Below are positions 45,106 through 52,343 of a DNA stretch of 64,000 nucleotides, one piece after another; the first letter of the stretch is position 1; the number at the start of each line of letters is the position of its first letter. The position numbers and the translations under genes were made by a program. The stretch comes from Herbaspirillum sp. meg3. GTDB lineage: Bacteria; Pseudomonadota; Gammaproteobacteria; Burkholderiales; Burkholderiaceae_D. The stretch is taken from contig NZ_CP022736.1 of NCBI RefSeq assembly GCF_002257565.1, positions 3,410,001-3,474,000 on the forward strand. Direction: 5' to 3'. Below the pieces are notes generated by a model, which saw only the letters and a list, made by a program, of their open reading frames with translations, was not told the DNA's origin and ran no database searches.

Positions 45106-46851
45106 TCAGAACTGCTCCCAATCGTCATCAGAACCGGGCGACGGCAACTTCGGCGCAGCTTTCGATGTGGCGACAGCATTCGCTGCAGGCTTCGCCAATG
45201 CAGGCTTAGCTGAAGTTGAAGTCGGCGCCGCAGCCACCGCTTTCGGCACTTGCGCTGACACCGTCCTTGGACGCGCCACCGGTGCAAGAACCTGCGCATT
45301 GGCATCGATGCGGAAAATACTGACTGCATCGGCCAGCGTTACCGCCTGCGTCTGCAAGGATTGCGCAGCGGCGGCAGCTTCTTCCACCAGCGCGGCATTT
45401 TGCTGGGTCACTTCGTCCATCTGCGTGATGGCATTGTTGACCTGACCGATGCCGTCGCTCTGCTCGCGGCTGGCAGAGCTGATCTCGCCGACGATGTCGG
45501 TGACGCGACGCACGCTCTCGACCACTTCGCTCATGGTCTTGCCGGCATGCTCAACCAAGCGGCTGCCGGAGTCAACTTTCTCTACCGAGTCGGTAATCAA
45601 CCCCTTGATCTCTTTAGCTGCAGCGGCGGAACGCTGCGCCAGGCTGCGCACTTCCGATGCCACGACTGCGAAGCCACGTCCTTGCTCGCCGGCGCGCGCG
45701 GCTTCCACCGCAGCGTTCAGGGCGAGGATGTTGGTCTGAAAAGCGATGCCGTCGATCACACTGATGATGTCGACGATCTTCTTGGAGGATTCGTTGATCG
45801 CATTCATGGTGTCGACCACCTGCGCCACCACTTCGCCGCCCTTGACTGCGGTCTCGGATGCGGAATGCGCAAGTTGGTTGGCTTGCTGGGCGTTTTCGGC
45901 GTTCTGCTTCACGGTGCCGGTCAATTGCTCCATCGATGCCGCCGTCTCTTCCAGCGAACTGGCTTGCGTTTCGGTACGCGCCGACAAGTCGAGATTGCCT
46001 GCGGCGATTTCCTGCGCGCCGGTGTTGATGATGTCGGTGCTGCTGCGCACGCGCGAGACGGTGTTGAGCAAACCTTGCTGCATGCTGCGGATCGACGCAA
46101 ACAGACGGCCGATTTCATTGCGGCCCGGATCGGCGATCTTCATGGTGAGATCACCATTGGCCACCTGATCCAGCAAGGTGACGGCGCGGTTGAGCGGCGT
46201 CAGCACGATGCTGCGCAAGACAAAGTGTACGGTCAGCACCAGCGCCAATGCAGCGACCAGACCAACTACCACCAGCCAGACCACCATGTTGTACTCGCGC
46301 TCGCGCTGGGCGACGATGTCTTCCGACAGATCCTTGGTAAGCTTCTGGAATTTTTCCAGCTGCGTGGAAAAACTCGCACCTTTGGCCGTGATGTCGCGGC
46401 CATTGATCTCGGCGTAGGCAGCGGTGTCGTTATTGCGCAAGGCGTCGGCAGCCTTGTTCAATACATCGGACAACTGCTTGCCGGCATCAGTCAGATCGGC
46501 TTTGAGTTTGTCGTCCTGTCCTTTAAAGGCGGGAGCCTTGCTGAATTCATCGAGCAGTTTCAGCGTGCGGTCATAGCTGGTCTGCGCACTCTTCAGGGCC
46601 GAGTTCTTGACCTCCTGATCGTTCTGCTCTTTCAACGCAGTGTAGGCGCGAGTCAGTGCCGCACGCGTGCGGGTGGTGTCCTTGTAGGCGTCGTTGATGG
46701 TCAAGGCACGCGAGCTGACGTCGTGCACCATGACAGTCGACTGGTTGGCGCGTCCCAGCGCAAAGATGCCGACAGCAGCGCCCAGTGCGATCATGGCGGC
46801 GAATAGCGCCAATGCGCCCATGAGGCTGAAACGAACGGTGATATTTCGCAT
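45106..46851 (-). CDS. Methyl-accepting chemotaxis protein
   Basis: A 581-residue chemoreceptor. A first membrane helix (about 10-33) is followed by a periplasmic four-helix-bundle ligand domain (about 34-190), a second membrane helix (about 191-213), HAMP, and the long cytoplasmic signalling coiled coil with the tip IDGIAFQTNILALNAAVEAARAGEQGRGFAVVASEVR. The protein ends with an Ala/Pro-rich linker and the acidic tail DDDWEQF, which resembles the NWETF pentapeptide that tethers CheR/CheB. It lies between the two arms of the aldarate regulon and might sense a related compound; that is inference. Confidence 0.95.
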   Translation of the reverse strand: MRNITVRFSLMGALALFAAMIALGAAVGIFALGRANQSTVMVHDVSSRALTINDAYKDTTRTRAALTRAYTALKEQNDQEVKNSALKSAQTSYDRTLKLLDEFSKAPAFKGQDDKLKADLTDAGKQLSDVLNKAADALRNNDTAAYAEINGRDITAKGASFSTQLEKFQKLTKDLSEDIVAQREREYNMVVWLVVVGLVAALALVLTVHFVLRSIVLTPLNRAVTLLDQVANGDLTMKIADPGRNEIGRLFASIRSMQQGLLNTVSRVRSSTDIINTGAQEIAAGNLDLSARTETQASSLEETAASMEQLTGTVKQNAENAQQANQLAHSASETAVKGGEVVAQVVDTMNAINESSKKIVDIISVIDGIAFQTNILALNAAVEAARAGEQGRGFAVVASEVRSLAQRSAAAAKEIKGLITDSVEKVDSGSRLVEHAGKTMSEVVESVRRVTDIVGEISSASREQSDGIGQVNNAITQMDEVTQQNAALVEEAAAAAQSLQTQAVTLADAVSIFRIDANAQVLAPVARPRTVSAQVPKAVAAAPTSTSAKPALAKPAANAVATSKAAPKLPSPGSDDDWEQF

Positions 46852-47020
46852 TCCCTGCTCCTGATTATTTTGATTATGTTGATTCCACTAGGCTGCGGCT
46901 GACCCGCCGATGTGCCTTCGCCATCTTAAAACAAGGTTGAAATGACAGTCCGCTTTTCTGCATCATTTTTGCGGAAAATCAATGGCAACGTTGCCGAATC
47001 GGCAATTTTTCATGCCCAAC

Positions 47021-47052
47021 AAAAAATCCCCCGCATGACATCGCGAGGGATT
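47021..47052 (-). terminator. Rho-independent terminator of the garP-garD-lactonase operon
   Basis: On the minus strand AATCCCTCGC, an eight-base loop and GCGGGGGATT (one mismatch) are followed by TTTTG. It stands 45 bp after the lactonase stop. A separate hairpin-forming palindrome, TTGCCGAATCGGCAA (46991-47005), lies just beyond. Confidence 0.75.
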
Positions 47053-47096
47053 GTTGATGCCTCGTGCTGTGAGGCAAGTCGGCTAAGCCAGGCAAC

Positions 47097-48182
47097 TCAG
47101 GGGAAGTTGACGATCTCCACCCAGTTCGGATTCTTGCCCAGCTCATAGTGCTGCAAGGGTGTCAGCGCGCCGGTTTTCTGGTTGATGGCATAACTGGTCA
47201 TGCCATTGGATTTTTGACCGACAGCCAGCAGATATCTGCCTTGCGGATCAATGTTGAACCCACGAGGCTGCGTCTCTGTCGGCACATTGCCGATGAGCGT
47301 CAGCGCGCCGGTCTTGGCATTGACGCGATAGGCGGCCAGCGTGCTTGATGTGCGCTCGGACGCATACAGGAAGCGGCCATTCGGTGTCAGATGGATATCG
47401 GCTGCCGCCGGCGCATCGCCTTTGAATCCGGCCGGCACTGCCGAGACCGTGCCTTGCAAGGTCAGCGTACCGTGCGCTGCATCGTAGGCGTAGGTGTTGA
47501 CCGTGCCATCGAGTTCATTGGTCGAAAACACATAGCGCAGATTCGGATGGAACACGAAATGGCGCGGGCCGGCGCCTGCCTTGGTGGCGACCGACGGAGG
47601 CGTATTCGGTGTCAGTGTGCCGGTGGCGGCATCAAACTTGAATTGCAGGATGACGTCGCTGCCGAGATTGGAAGCAAAGACGAACTTGTTCTTCGGATCG
47701 CTGCCGACTGCGTGGGCATTTTTGCCGGTGTTGATCACGGTGGCAGGCTGCTGCACCAGACCGGTGGCGCTGATCGGATTGATCGAAATTTTGTGCCCGG
47801 TATAGGACGCCGCAAACAGGAAGCGGCCGGTCTTGTCGGTCGCCAGATTGGCCATGTTGTCGGCAAGCGGCACGGTGGACAGCGCCTTGAGTTTGCCGCT
47901 TTGCTGATCCACTGCAAAGGTCGTCACCGAATACGGTTGCGAGCGAAGCGAGGCATACAGACGCGTGTGATCAGGACTGAACGCCAGCGGCATCACCGTA
48001 CCGCCGGTCTGCACTTGCTCGACCGGCGTGACGCTGCCGTCCTTGTTCAGTTGCATGACGTAGATATCCTTGCTATCGGCATTGGAGACATACACCATCG
48101 TTGCCGCATTAACGCCGGCACACACTGCGCTGCTCAAGACTGCTGCTGCGCCCAGCTTCAGCGCGAAATTCATGACTCCCAT
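47097..48182 (-). CDS. Exported seven-bladed beta-propeller lactonase
   Basis: A 361-residue protein with a signal peptide (about 1-26, ending GVNAA) and a repeated propeller pattern: blade strands of the form RLYASLRS, RFLFAASYTG, FVFASNLGSD, RYVFSTNELDG, RFLYASERTSS and RYLLAVGQKS, as in the 6-phosphogluconolactonase (Pgl) / lactonase family. Export to the periplasm argues against phosphogluconolactone as substrate. It is the last gene of the garP-garD operon, so hydrolysis of an aldaro- or aldonolactone before uptake is a reasonable guess. Confidence 0.85.
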   Translation of the reverse strand: MGVMNFALKLGAAAVLSSAVCAGVNAATMVYVSNADSKDIYVMQLNKDGSVTPVEQVQTGGTVMPLAFSPDHTRLYASLRSQPYSVTTFAVDQQSGKLKALSTVPLADNMANLATDKTGRFLFAASYTGHKISINPISATGLVQQPATVINTGKNAHAVGSDPKNKFVFASNLGSDVILQFKFDAATGTLTPNTPPSVATKAGAGPRHFVFHPNLRYVFSTNELDGTVNTYAYDAAHGTLTLQGTVSAVPAGFKGDAPAAADIHLTPNGRFLYASERTSSTLAAYRVNAKTGALTLIGNVPTETQPRGFNIDPQGRYLLAVGQKSNGMTSYAINQKTGALTPLQHYELGKNPNWVEIVNFP

Positions 48183-48275
48183 GCTTCCTCCTTAGGGTAA
48201 AGAATGCCCCTGCCCTGCGATGAGCAATCGACGAGGGGCTTGTTGGTTTTATTGTGTACAGCTGCGGAACGTGAA

Positions 48276-49859
48276 TCAGGTAATCGGCGCCGGATTGAAC
48301 AGCGTCAGCGCATTGTGCAGCTTCCACTTTTCTGCCCAGGTCTGCTTGCGCCCACTGGCGACGTCCAGCATCAGTTGGAACAGCTCCCAGCCGACGTCAG
48401 CAATCGTCGCTTCGCCGCTGGCGATCGTGCCGGCGTTGACGTCCATCAGGTCATGCCAGCGGCGCGCCAGATCGTTGCGCGTGGCAACCTTGATCACCGG
48501 CACTGCCGCCAAGCCGTATGGCGTACCGCGGCCGGTAGTGAAGATATGCAGATTCATGCCGGCAGCCAGTTGCAAGGTGCCGCAGACAAAATCGCTGGCT
48601 GGTGTAGCCGCGTAGATCAAACCCTTTTGCTTGAGCTTGTCGCCGGGAGCCAGTACGCCGGAGATGGGGCTGCTGCCCGACTTGACGATGGAGCCCATGG
48701 CCTTCTCGACGATATTGGCGAGACCGCCCTTCTTGTTGCCGGGGGTCGTATTCGCGCTGCGGTCGACGCCGCCTTTTTTGAGGTAGTTGTCGTACCAGTC
48801 CATCTCACGGATCATGGCTTGCGCGACGTCTTCATTGATGGCGCGCGAAGTCAGTTGATCGATGCCGTCGCGCACTTCAGTCACTTCCGAGAACATCACG
48901 GCAGCACCTGCACGCACCAGCAAATCAGTCGCAAAACCCACCGCAGGGTTGGCCGTCACCCCCGAGAAAGCATCGCTGCCGCCACACTGCACGCCGACCA
49001 CCAGATCAGATGCCGGGCAAGTCACGCGGCGGCGCTTGTCCAGTTCTTTCAGGCGCGCTTCGGCCATGTGCAGGATGGAATCGATCATCGAGTTGAAGCC
49101 GACGTGTTCCGAGTCTTGCAGGCAGACGACGTAGGGTTCGCCTTCCTTATGGATCGGGATGATGCTTTCCGGCAGCAAGCGGTTCGGCTGCAACTTTTCG
49201 CAACCGAGGCTGACCACCATCGCCTGACCGCCGAAGTTGGGGTTCAGGCTGATATTGCGCAACGTACGGATCGGGATATCGGCGTTGGGTGCATCGATGG
49301 CGACGCCGCAGCCGTAGGTGTGTTCCAGTGCGACCACGTCTTCGACATTGGGATACTTCGGCAGCAGATCCTGGCGGATGCGCTTGACCGCATGCTCGAC
49401 CACCCCCGCCACGCATTGCACGGTCGTAGTGATCGCCAGCAGATTGCGTGTGCCGACAGAACCGTCGGCATTGCGATAGCCTTCGAAGGTATAGCCTTCC
49501 AGCGGCACGGAAGCCAGCGCCGGTGCCTTGCGCGTGGCAATGGGCAAGTTGTCCAGCTCACGTGCCGGCGGCAGGGTCACGACTGATTCCTCGATCCAGC
49601 TGCCCTTGGCGATATCGCGCGCGGCATAGCCGATGGCGACGTCGTAGCGGACGATGGCTTCGCCCCGGGGAATATCGCGCAAGGCGATCTTGTGTCCTTG
49701 CGGCACCTGGCTGATCAGCGTCAGGCCGTCCGGGAACACTGTCCCGGCAGGCAGGCCACGGTCATTGACGACGATGGCGACATTGTCGTTCTCGTGCATC
49801 AGGATGTAACGCGGCGTGTTGACGTTGGTGCTGGCTTCGCTGTGTGTTTCGGTGCTCAT
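48276..49859 (-). CDS. garD: Galactarate dehydratase
   Basis: A 527-residue enzyme of the UxaA/GarD family, converting galactarate to 5-keto-4-deoxyglucarate. The N-terminal SAF-type domain (NVAIVVNDRGLPAGT ... GHKIALRDIPRGEAIVRYD) is joined to the catalytic part with YRNADGSVGTRNLLAI, EHTYGCGVAID and VGVQCGGSDAFSGVTANPAVG. The product is the KdgD substrate, which ties this operon to the genes on the other strand. The ATG at 49859 follows GGGA; an ATG four codons upstream is also possible. It lies 55 bp after garP. Confidence 0.93.
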   Translation of the reverse strand: MSTETHSEASTNVNTPRYILMHENDNVAIVVNDRGLPAGTVFPDGLTLISQVPQGHKIALRDIPRGEAIVRYDVAIGYAARDIAKGSWIEESVVTLPPARELDNLPIATRKAPALASVPLEGYTFEGYRNADGSVGTRNLLAITTTVQCVAGVVEHAVKRIRQDLLPKYPNVEDVVALEHTYGCGVAIDAPNADIPIRTLRNISLNPNFGGQAMVVSLGCEKLQPNRLLPESIIPIHKEGEPYVVCLQDSEHVGFNSMIDSILHMAEARLKELDKRRRVTCPASDLVVGVQCGGSDAFSGVTANPAVGFATDLLVRAGAAVMFSEVTEVRDGIDQLTSRAINEDVAQAMIREMDWYDNYLKKGGVDRSANTTPGNKKGGLANIVEKAMGSIVKSGSSPISGVLAPGDKLKQKGLIYAATPASDFVCGTLQLAAGMNLHIFTTGRGTPYGLAAVPVIKVATRNDLARRWHDLMDVNAGTIASGEATIADVGWELFQLMLDVASGRKQTWAEKWKLHNALTLFNPAPIT

Positions 49860-49914
49860 GGCTATTCCCATCTGCTGCAATTGCTGCGACTTATTACAAG
49901 ATAAAACGACAAGA

Positions 49915-51285
49915 TCAAAGCGGCTTCAGTTCGACGCGCTTGATTTCCTTGACGATGACCAGATAGCTGATCACGGTCACCAGCGCATTGGCGCCGACGA
50001 ACACCAGTGCACCCGAGAACGAACCAGTTTCTTTCAGGATATAGCCGATCACGATCGGCGTCGTGATGCCGGCGATATTGCCGAAGGTATTGAACAGACC
50101 GCCCGACAAACCGACGATTTCCTTCGGTGCGGTATCGGCCACGACAGCCCAGCCGAGTGCGCCGACGCCCTTGCCGAAGAAAGCCACGGCCATGATACCG
50201 ACCACCAGCCATTGCGCATCGACGTAGTTGCACAAGATCATCGTGGTCGACAGCAGCATGCCGCCGACGATAGGAATCTTGCGGGACATCGTGACGCTAT
50301 TGCCGCGCTTGATCAGACGATCCGAAATCAAGCCGCCGACGACACCGCCGATGAAGCCGCACACCGCGGGAATCGACGCGACGAAACCCGCCTTCAGGAT
50401 CGACATGCCACGCTCTTGCACCAGGTACACCGGGAACCAGGTCAGGAAGAAATAGGTAATCGTGTTGATGCAGTACTGGCCGATGTACACGCCCAGCAAC
50501 ATGCGATTGCTCAGCAATTGCTTGATGTAACCCCACTTGGCCTTGCCGTCGTCGGCGCCGGCGGCTGCTTTCGGCTTGGCCTGATCCATATCCACCAGAC
50601 CACCGCCCTGCTCGATGTGCTCCAGCTCGGCCTTGTTGATCATCGGGTGATCTTTGGGGCTATGAATGATCTTGATCCAGATGAAGGTCAGCAAGATGCC
50701 GAATGCGCCCATGACGGTGAACACGTGGTGCCAGCCGTAGACATGCGTGATCCAGCCCATCAGCGGGGTGAACAGCACCGCAGCGAAATATTGCGCCGAG
50801 TTGAAGATCGCCGACGCGGTACCGCGTTCCGCCGTTGGGAACCACGACGCCACGATACGGCCGTTCGCCGGGAACGACGGCGCTTCCGCCAGGCCGACCA
50901 TGAAGCGCAACAGGAACAGCAGCACCACCGCTGCGGCCGTGCCGAACCAGGTGACGCCGCCTTGCAGCAACGTGAAGAAGGACCACAGGAAAATGCTCAG
51001 TGCATAAATTTTCTTGGAACCGAAACGATCCAGCAGCCAGCCGCCCGGCAATTGCGCCAGCACATACGCCCAGCTGAACGCCGAGAAGATATAGCCCATC
51101 ATCACCGGGTCGAGGCCGAGCTCGGCTTTCATCGACGTGCCGGCAATCGACAGGGTGGCGCGGTCCGCGTAGTTGACCGTAGTCACCACGAACAGCATGA
51201 ACAAAATCAGATAACGGACATGGCTTGCTTTGGCGCCTGCGCGCACGGTGGCGCTGACCTTAGCGCCGACTTGATTGACACTCAC
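49915..51285 (-). CDS. garP: Galactarate/glucarate MFS transporter
   Basis: A 456-residue carrier of the ACS family with about 12 membrane segments. The N-terminal YLILFMLFVVTTVNYADRATLSIAGTSM and the GLAEAPSFPANGRIVASWFP motif are typical of the glucarate/galactarate (GudP/GarP) group. Position directly upstream of garD supports import of galactarate or glucarate with protons. It is the first gene of the operon, and tandem operator-like sites lie about 155-200 bp upstream. Whether it is better called garP or gudP cannot be settled here. Confidence 0.88.
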   Translation of the reverse strand: MSVNQVGAKVSATVRAGAKASHVRYLILFMLFVVTTVNYADRATLSIAGTSMKAELGLDPVMMGYIFSAFSWAYVLAQLPGGWLLDRFGSKKIYALSIFLWSFFTLLQGGVTWFGTAAAVVLLFLLRFMVGLAEAPSFPANGRIVASWFPTAERGTASAIFNSAQYFAAVLFTPLMGWITHVYGWHHVFTVMGAFGILLTFIWIKIIHSPKDHPMINKAELEHIEQGGGLVDMDQAKPKAAAGADDGKAKWGYIKQLLSNRMLLGVYIGQYCINTITYFFLTWFPVYLVQERGMSILKAGFVASIPAVCGFIGGVVGGLISDRLIKRGNSVTMSRKIPIVGGMLLSTTMILCNYVDAQWLVVGIMAVAFFGKGVGALGWAVVADTAPKEIVGLSGGLFNTFGNIAGITTPIVIGYILKETGSFSGALVFVGANALVTVISYLVIVKEIKRVELKPL

Positions 51286-51441
51286 GGACTATCTCCCGAC
51301 CGGTACCGTGCTTCGGCCGACGTGCGAGGAGACAAAGACAAGTAATCCGGATACCGAGGGCTGATTCGCCGAGGGCGGTCTCCTGCTTATTGTCTTGCGG
51401 CGCGCAACAGGCTTGCAGCAGCAGTATTTATTATTAAAGGG

Positions 51442-51482
51442 CTGTCATACGACCGAATTGTTATCAGTCGTCATACAACATG
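51442..51482. promoter_or_regulatory. Tandem operator-like sites upstream of garP
   Basis: On the minus strand TTGTATGACGA (51478-51468) fits the FadR-subfamily form TnGTnnnACnA exactly, and TCGTATGACAG (51452-51442) fits it with one mismatch, 26 bp further on. The block 51460-51482 is nearly the same as 42334-42356 upstream of kdgD. The spacing of two and a half helical turns suggests cooperative binding by the GntR-type regulator. Confidence 0.6.
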
Positions 51483-51737
51483 AAGGGGAGTATAAACACG
51501 CCAATTTCATTTTGCAAACGAATTATCAAGGACAAATTAAAAAACACGCAAAGCCTTACCCATGGCCGATTACAAGCCGACAACAAAGTATGTGAAACCG
51601 CACTTTCTTTTGCGATTTTTGGACGTCGGAAACGGCTTTTGATGCTGCAAAAATCTGGCTTTTTACCGCATGACTGCCACAATGTTGTCTGATGATTTAT
51701 GGAGAACGATTAACGCGACAACGACGCCCTCACCAAT

Positions 51738-51769
51738 AAAAAAAGCCGTCACCCGATGATGACGGCTTT
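51738..51769. terminator. Rho-independent terminator of the CHRD gene
   Basis: AAAGCCGTCA, an eight-base loop and TGACGGCTTT, with a seven-A run that reads as a T-run on the minus strand, 70 bp after the CHRD stop. Confidence 0.8.
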
Positions 51770-51839
51770 ACCGGATTCAACTTGTTCAGTCGAAAGGCGA
51801 ACCGCCCTCGTCCTCCGGACAAATTGAATTGATGACGAC

Positions 51840-52259
51840 TTATTTCGGCAACAACTGACCCCGAATCTCACCGCCCGGATGTGCTGCGCTATGCACGTTG
51901 ACGTACAGACCGCCGGCCATATAAGCAGCGTATTGCTCATCGGTGAATTTGGCGCCTGCCGGTACGGTCCAGCCGTTATCGCCATTCTTCGTCAGCCCGA
52001 CCAGCACAGGGCCATTGGCGCCGGCGGCGCCGGTATGGATATGCGCCATCTTGCCTTCGATGCCGGTGGTCGTGATGCTGCCGCTCACCGTCTTGTCGGC
52101 GGCCACACTGATACTGCCGGTGCCACCGGCAGTGGATGGATTGGCCGGCACTTCATTGCTGCCCTTGAGTTCGACGCTGACGGTTTGCGCCATTGCCGAT
52201 GCACCGGTCAGCAGCATCGCGGCCAACAGCGCTGCCTTGATATTGATTGTCTTGATCAT
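51840..52259 (-). CDS. CHRD-domain exported protein
   Basis: A 139-residue protein with a signal peptide (MIKTINIKAALLAAMLLTGASAMA) and one CHRD domain. The pattern is clear: LKGSNEVPANPSTAGGTGSISV, MAHIHTGAAGANGPVLVGL and YVNVHSAAHPGGEIRGQLLPK. CHRD proteins (named from chordin) are extracytoplasmic beta-rich proteins with conserved His residues and an unknown role in bacteria. An AGGAG site precedes the ATG. It has its own terminator and seems to be a single-gene unit. Confidence 0.9.
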   Translation of the reverse strand: MIKTINIKAALLAAMLLTGASAMAQTVSVELKGSNEVPANPSTAGGTGSISVAADKTVSGSITTTGIEGKMAHIHTGAAGANGPVLVGLTKNGDNGWTVPAGAKFTDEQYAAYMAGGLYVNVHSAAHPGGEIRGQLLPK

Positions 52260-52343
52260 GATGTTCTCCTTAGTTTTTATCTCAGTTGAAACTCAGTCAT
52301 TACCTCTTGGGAAACCGCCAACGCAGTGTAGAACACAAACGAT

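Larger units (their letters stand above)
51286..51839. other. Intergenic region between garP and the CHRD protein gene
   Basis: This 554-base stretch holds the garP upstream region with its operator-like sites (51442-51482) and the terminator at 51738-51769. A 70-codon plus-strand reading frame (51480-51692) has AT-rich codon use unlike its neighbours, and the only purine-rich stretch (GGGGAG) lies inside it, not in front of its first ATG, so I do not call it. Nothing else is recognised. Confidence 0.5.

Noticed and set aside
45361..46806. A 481-codon open frame opposite the chemoreceptor gene
   Set aside because: Antisense shadow of the coiled-coil coding region; no start signal and no protein family pattern.
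46991..47005. Palindrome TTGCCGAATCGGCAA followed by T-run as a terminator or operator
   Set aside because: The stem-loop is short (five base pairs around a five-base loop) and it lies between a gene's upstream region and another operon's terminator. No function can be assigned.
51480..51692. A 70-codon plus-strand frame upstream of garP
   Set aside because: No ribosome site before its ATG, AT-rich codons unlike nearby genes, and it begins inside the operator-like region.
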